Assembly (NCBI RefSeq): GCF_001422925.1
Contig: NZ_LMNI01000001.1
Location: 366,087-430,086 of the forward strand
Source of the DNA: Microbacterium sp. Leaf288
Lineage (GTDB): Bacteria > Actinomycetota > Actinomycetes > Actinomycetales > Microbacteriaceae
DNA length: 64,000 bases
Direction: 5' to 3'
A program made the translations under genes and the position numbers. Positions 28,177 through 39,154 of this stretch are shown here, piece after piece. The number at the start of each line of letters is the position of its first letter. Position 1 is the first letter of the stretch. A model generated the notes under the pieces. That model made no database searches. It saw nothing but the letters and a program-made list of their open reading frames with translations, and was not told the DNA's origin.

Positions 28177-28361
28177 GACAGCGGCGTCGGAGTCGACGCC
28201 GCGGGCAGGGTGACGGTGACCTCCTGCGGGTTCACGAACTGACTGACCCAGGGGAAGGCGTAGAAGAGGAGGCCGTACAGCACCGCGGCGATCAGCACGA
28301 GCAGGATGAGGACCCGCACCCACCACGGGCCGGGGAGGATCCGCCACAGACCCGCGTACAT
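28173..28361 (-). CDS. Small membrane protein of unknown function
   Basis: 62 residues with a basic N-terminus (MYAGLWRILPGPWWVRV), one membrane helix (LILLVLIAAVLYGLLFYAF) and a short external tail ending in Pro/Thr/Ser. Its start overlaps the sortase stop by one base and its stop overlaps the trpG start, so the three are translated as a unit. No family function is known to me. Similar tiny proteins accompany class E sortases in related bacteria; a helper role is inferred only from position. Confidence 0.7.
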   Translation of the reverse strand: MYAGLWRILPGPWWVRVLILLVLIAAVLYGLLFYAFPWVSQFVNPQEVTVTLPAASTPTPLS

Positions 28362-29164
28362 CAGGCCACCGCCTGGAGGGAGGCGGGCTCCTCGCCCGAC
28401 GCTGTGCGGGGGGTGAACGACTCGAACACGCCGTACGCCACGATGCGCTCGGTCATCGCGTACATCGGGCTGCAGCTGGTCAGCGTGATGTAGGCCGTGC
28501 CCGCGGGGACGTCCATCTGCTGGGGGACCGGAAGGAGCACCTCGACCTCGTTCGGCGTGACGTACTGGAGTGTGCGGAAGCGGTACGTGTACCACCCCGC
28601 CTGCGTCTCGACGACGATCGCGTCGCCGACGTGCAGATCGGCGATGCGGTTGAAGGGCTTGCCCCACGTGGTGCGGTGCGCGGCGAGCGCGAAGTTGCCC
28701 GCTTCGCCCGGCATCTTGGTGCCGGGGTAGTGGCCGATGCCGATGGGATCGAGGGTACGGGCCCGCGTGACGCCGCCGGCCATCGGGACGGCGTAGTCCG
28801 CGCCGAACCGGGGGATCCGCATGATCGCGAACGTCTGGCCGTCGGCGGGTTCGGCCAGCACGGGCGGAGGGGCGGTGACGGGCACCACCTCGGGGTCGGT
28901 GCCGGCGTCGGTCGGGGCGGGGGCCGCCTCGGGGTTCTGATCCTCGTACTGCGCCTGCCACTCCTGCGACAGCTCCGTGCCCTCGGCGTTGCGCTCGGCG
29001 CCGTAGATGAGGTCGCCCACCCAGAGCTGCCACACGACGTAGAGGAGCACGACGACGCCGGCAGTGATGAGCACCTCGCCGATGACGCCGACGACGGAGG
29101 TTCGCCGACGCGGAGTTCGAGTCCCGCGGGCAGCTCGCCTCGGTCCGGGCAACGCGTCATCCAC
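28361..29164 (-). CDS. Class E sortase
   Basis: 267-residue transpeptidase that would attach secreted proteins to the cell wall. One N-terminal membrane helix (VIGEVLITAGVVVLLYVVWQ, residues ~26-46), an acidic/proline linker, then the sortase barrel. The catalytic His163 is in ALAAHRTTWG, Cys231 in LTSCSPMYA, and the Arg in TERIVAYG. The TL-TC-P signature and actinobacterial context indicate class E (SrtE). The start is GTG 29164, the only start that includes the whole basic leader. It lies in the same position as the mycobacterial Rv0012-type gene beside crgA. Confidence 0.9.
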   Translation of the reverse strand: MDDALPGPRRAARGTRTPRRRTSVVGVIGEVLITAGVVVLLYVVWQLWVGDLIYGAERNAEGTELSQEWQAQYEDQNPEAAPAPTDAGTDPEVVPVTAPPPVLAEPADGQTFAIMRIPRFGADYAVPMAGGVTRARTLDPIGIGHYPGTKMPGEAGNFALAAHRTTWGKPFNRIADLHVGDAIVVETQAGWYTYRFRTLQYVTPNEVEVLLPVPQQMDVPAGTAYITLTSCSPMYAMTERIVAYGVFESFTPRTASGEEPASLQAVA

Positions 29165-29219
29165 AGGTGGATTCTAATCAGGGCGGGCTGTGGCGTGGCT
29201 GGCAGTTAGACTCTTCTGC

Positions 29220-29459
29220 ATGGCACGACCCGGCAAAGACGACGACTCGCTCGTCGAGCGCGCAGAAGGCGAAGCCGCACCCAACCCGGTGTGGTTCAAG
29301 CCGATCATGATCGGACTGATGCTCATCGGTCTGGTGTGGATCCTCGTCTTCTACTTGAGCGGCATGGCGTTCCCGATCCCCGACATCGGGGCATGGAACC
29401 TCGTGATCGGCTTCGGCATCGCCTTCATCGGCTTCCTGATGACGACGCGCTGGCGGTAA
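29220..29459 (+). CDS. crgA: Cell division protein CrgA
   Basis: 79-residue divisome scaffold with two membrane helices (PIMIGLMLIGLVWILVFYLS and WNLVIGFGIAFIGFLMTTRW) preceded by a charged cytoplasmic leader. CrgA recruits or links FtsZ, FtsQ, FtsI and PBPs in actinobacteria. Its place beside the sortase, trpG and pknB follows the mycobacterial order. ATG 29220 gives the family N-terminus (MARPGKDDDS). Confidence 0.94.
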   Translation: MARPGKDDDSLVERAEGEAAPNPVWFKPIMIGLMLIGLVWILVFYLSGMAFPIPDIGAWNLVIGFGIAFIGFLMTTRWR

Positions 29460-29476
29460 GCGACACTTCGAAAGAG

Positions 29477-29506
29477 AAACCCCGGTCTATGACGACCGGG
29501 GTTTTT
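29477..29506 (+). terminator. Rho-independent terminator of crgA
   Basis: AAACCCCGGTC pairs with GACCGGGGTTT around a six-base loop, followed by a run of five T residues. It begins 17 bp after the crgA stop. Confidence 0.9.
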
Positions 29507-29597
29507 CCATGCCCGGATGCTGCAGATCGGGCCGATCCGCAGTTGTTAACAAGTCTGTTAACACCTGTGAATTACACGGGTGTGATTCTCCCCAGGG

Positions 29598-29618
29598 TGT
29601 GGATGAGCCTGTGGATAA
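29598..29618. promoter_or_regulatory. DnaA-box pair in a convergent intergenic region
   Basis: TGTGGATAA at 29610-29618 is a perfect DnaA box (complement TTATCCACA). TGTGGATGA at 29598-29606 differs at one position. They follow an AT-richer stretch with two GTTAAC words 12 bp apart (29545-29562). The site lies just past the 3' end of the rhomboid gene and after the crgA terminator, about 12.5 kb from oriC. Confidence 0.6.
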
Positions 29619-29624
29619 CTCTGT

Positions 29625-30515
29625 TCAGAGGATCACGAGGGCCGGGAAGACGACCGGCACGAACAGCAGCGCCACGAGTCCCGCGCCGACCGCGACGAGA
29701 AGCCCGATCTGCAGCCCGCGCTGGCGGAGGGCACGCGTGCGCGTGTAGATGAATGCGACGAGCAGGCCGACGAGCAGGCCGCCGACGTGCGCCTGCCACG
29801 ACACGTTGAATCCGGGAATGAACCCGATCACGAGGTTGATTCCGAGCACGAGGGCGATGCCGGCGATGTTCGCGCCGATGTGCCGCCCGATCACGAGGAG
29901 CGCCCCGAAGAGGCCGAAGATGGCACCGGATGCCCCGACCACGGGCGTCGTGAACGACAGCAGCGTCACGGCGACGGAGCCGCCGAGCGCGCTCAGGAGG
30001 TAGAGCGTGAGGAAGCGCCAGCGGCCGAGGAGCGGCTCGAGACTGCGACCGATCATCCACAGGGCGAGCATGTTGAGTCCCACATGCCAGATGCCCGAAT
30101 GCACCAGAGCGACGGTGAGCAGACGCCAGGGCTGTGAGGTGCCCCGGAACTCGGGGTAGAGCAGCGGCGCCCAGTAGTACAGCGCGTCCTGGATGGCGCC
30201 GCCGACGCCGGGGATGAGCGTGAGGAGGTAGACGAAGGCCGTGATCCCGATGATCGAGTAGGTCACGACGGGCCGGCCCGACGACGCCGACACCGCGCGT
30301 GGGCGCGACCAGCGCCGCTCGGCCTTCTTCTGCGCCGGCGACTGCGCCTTCTGCTGGTCGCGGAGGCACTCCGGGCAGATGACCCCGACGGCGGCCTGCG
30401 TCTGGCATTCCGGGCAGATCGTGCGCAGGCACCGCTGGCACAGCACGAAGCTCTGCCGGTCGGGATGCCGGTAGCAGAAGTTGTCGCGGTTGCGCTGGAA
30501 GTCCTGCGTGCTCAC
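29625..30515 (-). CDS. Rhomboid family intramembrane serine protease with N-terminal zinc-binding domain
   Basis: 296 residues. Residues ~13-53 hold a B-box-like zinc module (CYRHPDRQSFVLCQRCLRTI followed by CPEC...CPECL). The rhomboid core has RLLTVALVHSGIWHVGLNML, the nucleophile serine in VVGASGAIFGLFGALL, and the catalytic histidine in SWQAHVGGLLVGLL. It would cleave membrane proteins within the bilayer. This gene is the counterpart of mycobacterial rhomboid-type genes near the origin. The start is GTG 30515. The substrate is unknown. Confidence 0.93.
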   Translation of the reverse strand: MSTQDFQRNRDNFCYRHPDRQSFVLCQRCLRTICPECQTQAAVGVICPECLRDQQKAQSPAQKKAERRWSRPRAVSASSGRPVVTYSIIGITAFVYLLTLIPGVGGAIQDALYYWAPLLYPEFRGTSQPWRLLTVALVHSGIWHVGLNMLALWMIGRSLEPLLGRWRFLTLYLLSALGGSVAVTLLSFTTPVVGASGAIFGLFGALLVIGRHIGANIAGIALVLGINLVIGFIPGFNVSWQAHVGGLLVGLLVAFIYTRTRALRQRGLQIGLLVAVGAGLVALLFVPVVFPALVIL

Positions 30516-30602
30516 GTGGGCCCCGTCTCTGTCTCGCCTGGGCTCAGGGATGCGGATGGCCCGGGGCGGCGGTCGCCGCCCCGGGCCCGATGACGCGCGC
30601 GC

Positions 30603-31175
30603 TCAGACCGCGGCGATGTCGATCGACTCGATGACGACGGGCTCGACCGGGCGGTCGCCCGCCGCCGTCGGCACCTCGGCGATCGTGTCGACGACGGCCT
30701 TCGACGCGTCGTCGACGACCTCGCCGAAGATCGTGTGCTTGCCCTGCAGCCACTCCGGGCCGCGGCCGCCCTGGCCGGGGACGGTGATGAAGAACTGCGA
30801 GCCGTTGGTGCCCTCGGGCTGGCCGGTGATCGCGTTGCGGCGCAGGCCTGCGTTCGCCATGGCGAGCTTGTAGGGAGCGGTGAAGGTGAGCTCGCCGCTG
30901 ATCTCGTCGTTGAAGTTGTAGCCCGGGCCGCCCACGCCCTGACCGAGCGGGTCGCCGCCCTGGATCATGAAGCCCGAGATGATGCGGTGGAAGATGACGT
31001 CCTTGTACAGCGGGCCTTCGCCCGGCTTGCCGGTCGCCGGGTGCGTCCACGCCTGCGAACCGTCGGACAGGCCGATGAAGTTCTGCACGGTGCGAGGAGC
31101 CTGGTCGCCGAACAGGTTGACGACGATGTCGCCGTAGTTGGTGTGGATCGTTGCGACAGCTGTGTGAAGCGGCAT
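30603..31175 (-). CDS. ppiA: Peptidyl-prolyl cis-trans isomerase, cyclophilin type
   Basis: 190-residue cyclophilin. The active-site arginine is in VIFHRIISGFMIQGGDP; other landmarks are ANAGLRRN (replacing the usual ANAGPNTN), GSQFFIT and HTIFGEVVDD. It speeds proline isomerisation during folding and has no signal peptide, so it is cytoplasmic. The gene holds the same origin-proximal place as ppiA in mycobacteria. Confidence 0.93.
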   Translation of the reverse strand: MPLHTAVATIHTNYGDIVVNLFGDQAPRTVQNFIGLSDGSQAWTHPATGKPGEGPLYKDVIFHRIISGFMIQGGDPLGQGVGGPGYNFNDEISGELTFTAPYKLAMANAGLRRNAITGQPEGTNGSQFFITVPGQGGRGPEWLQGKHTIFGEVVDDASKAVVDTIAEVPTAAGDRPVEPVVIESIDIAAV

Positions 31176-31272
31176 GTCTACATTGTCTCAGAGTTCCCTG
31201 CAACCCCTCCCGTCTCACCGGTGGTCTGGCAAGATGAAGAGACCGACATCCCCACAACAGGGAGGGCAAACC

Positions 31273-31788
31273 GTGAGCCTCAGCCGCAAGCGCAAGAAGG
31301 AACTCGAGAAGCTGCAGAAGCAGGCCGGAAACCTCTGGGAGGCCCAGCAGGTTCTGGTCGGGGAGGCCGCGACCGTCGCCCGCGAGGCGAGCCGTCAGCT
31401 CGGTCACTACGGCCGCGAGCAGGTCAAGCCGCAGGTGCAGGCCGGCTACGACAAGTACGCCGCCCCCTATGTCGACAAGGGCAAGAAGGTCGTCAACAAG
31501 ACCGTCATCCCCGCGGCGGGCGCCGTCGTCGGCTCTGCGCTGTCGGTGTGGGACGCCGCCAACGAGCAGCGCTCGCGCCTGGCGGACGGCCGCGGCATCA
31601 GCCTTCCGTCCTCGTGGGCCAAGGCGGCACCCGTTCCGGCGAAGAAGGGCATCGGCGCCGGCGGCGTGATCGCCATCATCCTCGGCGTCGCCGCCGCGGT
31701 CGGCGTGCTCTACGCCGCGTGGCAGACGCTGCGCGCCGACGACGAGCTCTGGGTCGCGGACGACCCGCTGCGCGCACCGGATGCCTGA
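31273..31788 (+). CDS. Conserved membrane-anchored protein of unknown function
   Basis: 171 residues. The first ~35 residues are highly charged (SLSRKRKKELEKLQKQAG), followed by an amphipathic helical region (EAATVAREASRQLGHYGREQ), and one membrane helix near residues 130-152 (GAGGVIAIILGVAAAVGVLY) with a short acidic tail. GTG 31273 is preferred because it follows GGGAGGG at good spacing; the frame is open 99 bp upstream. Similar proteins in related genomes are sometimes labelled DNA helicase, but no helicase motif is present. Its stop lies eight bases inside the next gene. Confidence 0.75.
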   Translation: MSLSRKRKKELEKLQKQAGNLWEAQQVLVGEAATVAREASRQLGHYGREQVKPQVQAGYDKYAAPYVDKGKKVVNKTVIPAAGAVVGSALSVWDAANEQRSRLADGRGISLPSSWAKAAPVPAKKGIGAGGVIAIILGVAAAVGVLYAAWQTLRADDELWVADDPLRAPDA

Positions 31789-32278
31789 GCCCACCACGGG
31801 TGAGGCTCTGACAGGCGTCGATCGCGTTCGCGCGGCGGCGGCCGAGCGTGGGCTCGAGGTCGAGATCCGGGAGCGTCCGGCGGCGAACAGCCTGCCGGAG
31901 GCTGCCGCGATCCTCGGCATCCCGCCGTCGGGCATCGTGAAGACGCTCGTCGTCAAGCGCAGCGACGACACCTACCTGTTCGCCCTCATCCCGGGCGACC
32001 GTGCGATCTCATGGCCCAAGCTGCGCGCCGTCGTCGGGGTGAACAAACTTCAGCTGCCGGATCCTGCGCGCGCCCTCGCGGCCACCGGCTACGAGCGGGG
32101 CACCATCGTGCCGCTCGGCAGCACGCACGACTGGCCTTTGTACGCCGACGCCGAGATCGTGGGGCAGCGCATCGCGATGGGGGCGGGCGCCCACGGCTAC
32201 AGCATGTTCGTCGACGCCGACGCGCTCATCGCCGCCTACGGCGCGACGGTCGCCGACATCTCGCAGCCCATCGACTGA
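31781..32278 (+). CDS. YbaK/EbsC-type aminoacyl-tRNA deacylase
   Basis: 165-residue protein of the YbaK/ProX editing-domain family, which hydrolyses mischarged tRNAs such as Cys- or Ala-tRNA(Pro). Landmarks are GIPPSGIVKTLVVKRSDD with the catalytic-loop lysine, and a C-terminal GAHGYSMFVDADALI that matches the conserved GGxxxx-type pocket of the fold. The start overlaps the preceding gene by eight bases, so the two are probably cotranscribed. The preferred tRNA is unknown. Confidence 0.85.
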   Translation: MPEPTTGEALTGVDRVRAAAAERGLEVEIRERPAANSLPEAAAILGIPPSGIVKTLVVKRSDDTYLFALIPGDRAISWPKLRAVVGVNKLQLPDPARALAATGYERGTIVPLGSTHDWPLYADAEIVGQRIAMGAGAHGYSMFVDADALIAAYGATVADISQPID

Positions 32279-32293
32279 CGGCATCCGTCGCCA

Positions 32294-32734
32294 TCAGTGC
32301 GTCGACGGAAGTTCGATCCCCGCCATCTCGAGGGCGATGTCGACGAGCTTGACCCGTTGCAGCGCGCGGACCTCGGGGAGTGTGAACCAGTCGGCGCGAT
32401 CGGTCGACCCGTCGGTCTCGTTGCGCAGGCGCCCGCCGGTGATGCGGGCACGGTAGACGATGCGCAGCGTGTGCAGCGGCAGGTCTGCGCCGGGCTTGAG
32501 ACGGCGCCCCGGCGGGATCACGCGGGAATGGATGCCGAGCAGCCCGTCGATCTCGACGCGGTAGCCGGTCTCTTCCCTGACCTCGCGGCGCGCGGCGCTC
32601 TCGGGGTCCTCTCCGGCCTCGAGGCCGCCGCCCGGCATCGTCCACGCGGCGCGACGGCCCTCGTTCCAGTGCGCGAGCAGGACGCGGTCGTGATCATCCA
32701 CGATCACCGCGTACGCCGCGACGCGCAGGTCCAT
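32294..32734 (-). CDS. NUDIX hydrolase
   Basis: 146-residue hydrolase that cleaves a nucleoside diphosphate linked to another group. The Nudix box is complete: GGLEAGEDPESAARREVREE followed by TGYRV. It starts MDLRVAAYAVIVDDHDRVLL. It converges on the deacylase gene with 15 bp between stops. Substrate is undetermined; housecleaning of oxidised nucleotides is a common role. Confidence 0.9.
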   Translation of the reverse strand: MDLRVAAYAVIVDDHDRVLLAHWNEGRRAAWTMPGGGLEAGEDPESAARREVREETGYRVEIDGLLGIHSRVIPPGRRLKPGADLPLHTLRIVYRARITGGRLRNETDGSTDRADWFTLPEVRALQRVKLVDIALEMAGIELPSTH

Positions 32735-32772
32735 GCTTCACCCTAACTGCGCGGGGCCCCGGGGAGAATGCA

Positions 32773-32800
32773 GAAGCCGGTCCCTCTCGGAACCGGCTTC
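32773..32800. terminator. Hairpin downstream of the tRNA-Ala/Ile pair
   Basis: GAAGCCGGT (32773-32781) pairs with ACCGGCTTC (32792-32800). It is immediately 3' of the minus-strand tRNA-Ala gene and 39 bp upstream of the Nudix start; no T-run follows, so strength is uncertain. Confidence 0.55.
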
Positions 32801-32807
32801 GTGTCTG

Positions 32808-32880
32808 TGGAGCCTAGGAGATTCGAACTCCTGACATCCTGCTTGCAAAGCAGGCGCTCTACCAACTGAGCTAAGGCCCC
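32808..32880 (-). tRNA. tRNA-Ala (TGC)
   Basis: 73-nt tRNA. The acceptor GGGGCCT pairs with AGGCTCC including one G-U; the anticodon stem-loop CCTGCTTTGCAAGCAGG gives anticodon TGC; the T-arm reads AGGAGTTCGAATCTCCT. No CCA is encoded. It follows tRNA-Ile by 11 bp in the ileT-alaT pair known beside gyrA in actinobacteria. Confidence 0.97.
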
Positions 32881-32891
32881 GGGGCTTACGG

Positions 32892-32965
32892 TGGGGCTAC
32901 CAGGACTTGAACCTGGGACCTCTTCATTATCAGTGAAGCGCTCTAACCGCCTGAGCTATAGCCCC
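32892..32965 (-). tRNA. tRNA-Ile (GAT)
   Basis: 74-nt tRNA. The acceptor GGGGCTA pairs with TAGCCCC; the anticodon stem-loop CTTCACTGATAATGAAG gives anticodon GAT; the T-arm is CCAGGTTCAAGTCCTGG. It is transcribed ahead of tRNA-Ala, probably as one transcript. Confidence 0.97.
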
Positions 32966-33052
32966 GTTTGACTGCGGAACCTGCGCTCCGCAACCTCCAA
33001 GACTTTACCCGACGAATCCGGATTTCACGAATCGGGCTGGTTGACTGGGGTC

Positions 33053-33766
33053 GTGACAGAGATTTCCCATCCTGGTGAACCGCACGGGGTCCGGCTGGGG
33101 GAGCGCCTCAACTGGCTCCGCGCCGGTGTTCTCGGCGCGAACGACGGCATCGTCTCGGTCGCGGCGCTGGTCGTCGGCGTCGCGGGCGCGACGACCGACA
33201 CCGCCGCGCTGTTCACCGCCGGCATCGCCGGCCTCGTCGGCGGTGCGATCTCGATGGCGCTCGGCGAGTACGTCTCGGTGAGCAGTCAGCGCGACTCCGA
33301 GCGGGCGCTGATCGCCAAAGAGCGCGGCGAACTGCGTGAGATGCCCGAAGAGGAGCTCGAGGAGCTCACCCAGCTCTACCGCGACCGCGGGCTGTCGGAT
33401 GCGACGGCACGTCAGGTCGCCCACGAGCTCACCGCACACGACGCGCTGTCTGCCCACCTCGAGGTGGAGCTGCACATCGACCAGAACGACCTCGTGAACC
33501 CGTGGCACGCCGCGATCTCGTCGGCCATCTCGTTCACTCTCGGTGCGCTGCTGCCGTTCCTCGCGATCCTTCTCCCGCCGCCCGAGTGGCGCGTGCCGGT
33601 CACCTTCGTGGCGGTGCTCATCGCGCTGGCCGTCACAGGCACGGTCTCGGCGCACCTGGGCGGCGCTCCGAAGGGGAGGGCTGCGATCCGCCTCGTCATC
33701 GGCGGCGCGCTGGCCCTCGTCGCGACGTGGCTCATCGGGACGCTGCTCGGGACCACGGTGGTCTGA
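33053..33766 (+). CDS. VIT1/CCC1 family Fe/Mn transporter-like protein
   Basis: 237-residue membrane protein of the vacuolar iron transporter family. The first region LNWLRAGVLGANDGIVSVAA is the family signature around the first helix, followed by GLVGGAISMALGEYVSVSSQ, a charged metal-binding helical domain rich in Glu (REMPEEELEELTQLY), and three more helices toward the C-terminus. It would export or detoxify Fe2+/Mn2+. GTG 33053 is chosen over TTG 33041. Confidence 0.88.
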   Translation: MTEISHPGEPHGVRLGERLNWLRAGVLGANDGIVSVAALVVGVAGATTDTAALFTAGIAGLVGGAISMALGEYVSVSSQRDSERALIAKERGELREMPEEELEELTQLYRDRGLSDATARQVAHELTAHDALSAHLEVELHIDQNDLVNPWHAAISSAISFTLGALLPFLAILLPPPEWRVPVTFVAVLIALAVTGTVSAHLGGAPKGRAAIRLVIGGALALVATWLIGTLLGTTVV

Positions 33767-33778
33767 CCCGCAGACGCA

Positions 33779-33821
33779 GAGCGCCGGCATCCGGGATCGA
33801 GATCCACGGATGCCGGCGCTC
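33779..33821. terminator. Bidirectional terminator between the VIT gene and DUF3566 gene
   Basis: A 15-bp perfect stem (33779-33793 with 33807-33821, starting GAGCGCCGGCATCCG) separates two convergent genes. There is no strong T-run, but the length of the stem and its position support a shared terminator. Confidence 0.7.
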
Positions 33822-33832
33822 GGGCGGTTGCG

Positions 33833-34233
33833 TCAGTTGGAGGTGAAGCCGACCAGCAGGCCGCCCGTCACCTTGACCGCGAGGTTGTAGATGCCCGCGA
33901 TCACGGCGCCGAGCACCGTGACGACCACGAGGTTCAGGATCGCGACGACGGCCGAGAAGGCCAGGACCTGCGGGAAGCTCACGAACTGCGACAGCAGGAT
34001 GCTGCCGTCGGAGAAGCTCGAGAAGAACTCGTCGGCCTTGGCGATCAGGCCGGTGGTCTGCACCACCAGGAAGACCATCACGAATGCCACCACCGTCACG
34101 ACCGCGATGGCGATCGCGGCGAGGAAGGACAGCTTCACCGCGGACCAGAAGTCCACGTACACCAGACGCAGGCGAACCTGCTTGGCGCTGGTCTTGTGAC
34201 TCGATTTCTTGGCGAGCTTGTCGGCTACCGTGC

Positions 34234-34237
<4 letters not shown>
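33833..34237 (-). CDS. DUF3566 membrane protein
   Basis: 134 residues. A basic leader ([19 protein letters not shown]) precedes two membrane helices ([20 protein letters not shown] and [20 protein letters not shown]) separated by a loop. DUF3566 proteins always follow gyrA in actinobacteria (Rv0007 in M. tuberculosis), and function is not established. The ATG overlaps the gyrA stop (ATGA), so the two are translationally coupled. Confidence 0.93.
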
Positions 34238-36879
<2,642 letters not shown>

Positions 36880-36933
36880 GTCTTCTGTCTCGTCTTCTTC
36901 GATTCTTCGTTGCGTTTCGAGATCGTCCTGCGG

Positions 36934-36968
36934 CGTTTCGACTCGCTCCGCTCGCTCAACGACCGGGG
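36934..36968. repeat. REP-like intergenic element between gyrB and gyrA
   Basis: A stretch with the palindromic-looking word TCGACTCGCTCCGCTCGC lies in the gyrB-gyrA gap (36880-36990), followed by another CTCGCTGCGCTCG word. Such short intergenic repeats are common in Microbacteriaceae genomes from general knowledge; copy number cannot be judged from this window. Confidence 0.5.
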
Positions 36969-36990
36969 CAGCTCGCTGCGCTCGCCTGTG

Positions 36991-39033
36991 CTAGATGTCG
37001 AGGAAGCGGACGTCCTTGGCATTGCGCTGGATGAACGTGCGGCGCGACTCGACGTCCTCGCCCATCAGCACGGAGAAGATCTCGTCCGCGGCGGCCGCGT
37101 CGTCGATGGTCACCTGGCGGAGCGTGCGCGTGGAGTGGTCCATCGTGGTCTCCCACAGCTCCTTGGCGTTCATCTCGCCGAGACCCTTGTAACGCTGGAT
37201 GCCCTCCTTGGGGATCCGCTTGCCGTTCGCGAGCCCGTCGGCGAGCAGCGCGTCGCGCTCCTTGTCGGAGTAGACGTACTCGTGCGCGGAGTTGGTCCAC
37301 TTCAGGCGGTAGAGCGGCGGCATCGCGAGGTACACGAACCCCGCCTCGATGAGCCCGCGCATGTAGCGGAACAGCATGGTGAGCAGCAGCGTGGTGATGT
37401 GCTGGCCGTCGACATCGGCATCCGCCATCAGCACGATCTTGTGATAGCGGGCCTTGTCGATGTCGAAGTCCTCGCCGATGCCCGTGCCGAAGGCCTGGAT
37501 CATCGCCTGGACCTCGCGGTTGCCGAGCGCCTTGTCGAGGCGCGCGCGCTCGACGTTCAGGATCTTGCCGCGCAGCGCCAGGATCGCCTGCGTGTGCGGG
37601 TCGCGGCCCTGCACCGCGGAGCCGCCGGCCGAGTCGCCCTCGACGAGGAAGATCTCGCTGATCGAGGGGTCCTTGCTGGTGCAGTCCTTGAGCTTGTCGG
37701 GCATCGCCGCCGACTCGAAGACGCTCTTGCGGCGTGCGGTCTCTCGCGCCTTGCGGGCCGCCATGCGCGCGGTTGCGGCGTCGACGGCCTTCGTGATGAC
37801 GCGCTTCGCCTGCACGGGGTTGCGGTCGAGCCAGTCGGCGAGCTGGTCGCCCACGACCTTCTGCACGAACGCCTTGGCCTCGGTGTTGCCGAGCTTGGTC
37901 TTGGTCTGTCCCTCGAACTGCGGCTCGGAGAGCTTGACCGAGATCACGGCGGTGAGACCCTCGCGGATGTCGTCGCCGGTGAGGTTGTCGTCCTTCTCCT
38001 TGAGGAGGTTCTTGTCGCGCGCGTACGTGTTGATGCGCGTGGTCAGCGCCGCACGGAAGCCTTCCTCGTGCGTGCCGCCCTCGTGCGTGTTGATGGTGTT
38101 CGCGAAGGTGAAGACGTTCTCGGTGTAGCTCGAGGTCCACTGCATCGCGAGTTCGAGCGAGATGTGGCGGACCGTGTCCTCCGACTCGATCTCGATGATC
38201 TCCTCGTTCACGACGTCGGCGTGACGCACCTTGTTGAGGTACTCGACGTAGTCGACGAGGCCCCGCTCGTAGTGGAAGTCGTCGAACGGCTGACGCTCCT
38301 CAGAGCCTCCGCCCTCGGCATCCGTGACGTAGGTCGAGGAGGGGCGCTCGTCGGACAGCGTGATGCGCAGGCCCTTGTTGAGGAACGCCGTCTGCTGGAA
38401 CCGCGTGCGCAGCGTGTCGTAGTCGAAGTTCACCGACTCGAAGATGGTGTCGTCGGGCCAGAACTGGATGATCGTTCCGGTCTCTTCGGTCGGCTCGCCC
38501 TTCGCGAGCGGCGCCTGCGGCTGCCCGCCGTCGCGGTAGGACTGGCGCCAGACGTGCCCCTGGCGCTTCACCTCTACCTCGAGGCGCGTCGACAGCGCGT
38601 TCACCACCGACGAACCGACACCGTGGAGACCACCCGACACCGCATACCCGCCGCCGCCGAACTTTCCACCGGCGTGGAGCACGGTCAGAACGACCTCGAC
38701 GGTCGACTTGCCCTCGGTGCGGTGGATGTCGACCGGGATGCCGCGGCCGTTGTCGACACAGCGGATGCCGCCGTCGGGCAGGATCGTGACGTTGATCGTG
38801 TCGCAGTAGCCGGCGAGGGCCTCATCGACGGAGTTGTCGACGATCTCGTACACGAGGTGGTGGAGGCCGCGCTCACCGGTCGAGCCGATGTACATGCCGG
38901 GGCGCTTGCGGACGGCCTCGAGGCCCTCGAGCACCTGGATGGCGTCTGCCCCGTAGTCGCCGGGAGTTCCGTTGGGAGCCGGAGCGGGCTTTTCGGGTTC
39001 CTCGGAAACGTTATCGGGGTTGTCAGACGTCAT
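36991..39033 (-). CDS. gyrB: DNA gyrase subunit B
   Basis: 680 residues. The GHKL ATPase domain shows [14 protein letters not shown] (Mg2+/ATP asparagine), [13 protein letters not shown] and [17 protein letters not shown]. The transducer and TOPRIM domains follow, with [18 protein letters not shown] and [11 protein letters not shown] holding the metal-binding residues. The C-terminus has [20 protein letters not shown]. It powers gyrase strand passage. A 121-bp gap with no gene separates it from dciA upstream and should hold its promoter. Confidence 0.98.
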   Translation of the reverse strand: MTSDNPDNVSEEPEKPAPAPNGTPGDYGADAIQVLEGLEAVRKRPGMYIGSTGERGLHHLVYEIVDNSVDEALAGYCDTINVTILPDGGIRCVDNGRGIPVDIHRTEGKSTVEVVLTVLHAGGKFGGGGYAVSGGLHGVGSSVVNALSTRLEVEVKRQGHVWRQSYRDGGQPQAPLAKGEPTEETGTIIQFWPDDTIFESVNFDYDTLRTRFQQTAFLNKGLRITLSDERPSSTYVTDAEGGGSEERQPFDDFHYERGLVDYVEYLNKVRHADVVNEEIIEIESEDTVRHISLELAMQWTSSYTENVFTFANTINTHEGGTHEEGFRAALTTRINTYARDKNLLKEKDDNLTGDDIREGLTAVISVKLSEPQFEGQTKTKLGNTEAKAFVQKVVGDQLADWLDRNPVQAKRVITKAVDAATARMAARKARETARRKSVFESAAMPDKLKDCTSKDPSISEIFLVEGDSAGGSAVQGRDPHTQAILALRGKILNVERARLDKALGNREVQAMIQAFGTGIGEDFDIDKARYHKIVLMADADVDGQHITTLLLTMLFRYMRGLIEAGFVYLAMPPLYRLKWTNSAHEYVYSDKERDALLADGLANGKRIPKEGIQRYKGLGEMNAKELWETTMDHSTRTLRQVTIDDAAAADEIFSVLMGEDVESRRTFIQRNAKDVRFLDI

Positions 39034-39154
39034 CTTCGCGAGGGCTCCAAATCCTTCGACACGGGCCCTGACAGTCTATCGGGTAACGGCCCGATCACAG
39101 CGCTCTACGCCCCTGTGAGGGGATGGAAATCGCCTGGATGCCTCCCGACGTGGC

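Noticed and set aside
28157..28347. Longer trpG starting further upstream
   Set aside because: The extra N-terminus overlaps the small membrane protein gene and reads as Arg/Pro-rich shadow; GTG 28176 gives the family start.
29157..29165. TCATCCACA overlapping the sortase start as a DnaA box
   Set aside because: One mismatch and within coding sequence of the sortase start; likely chance.
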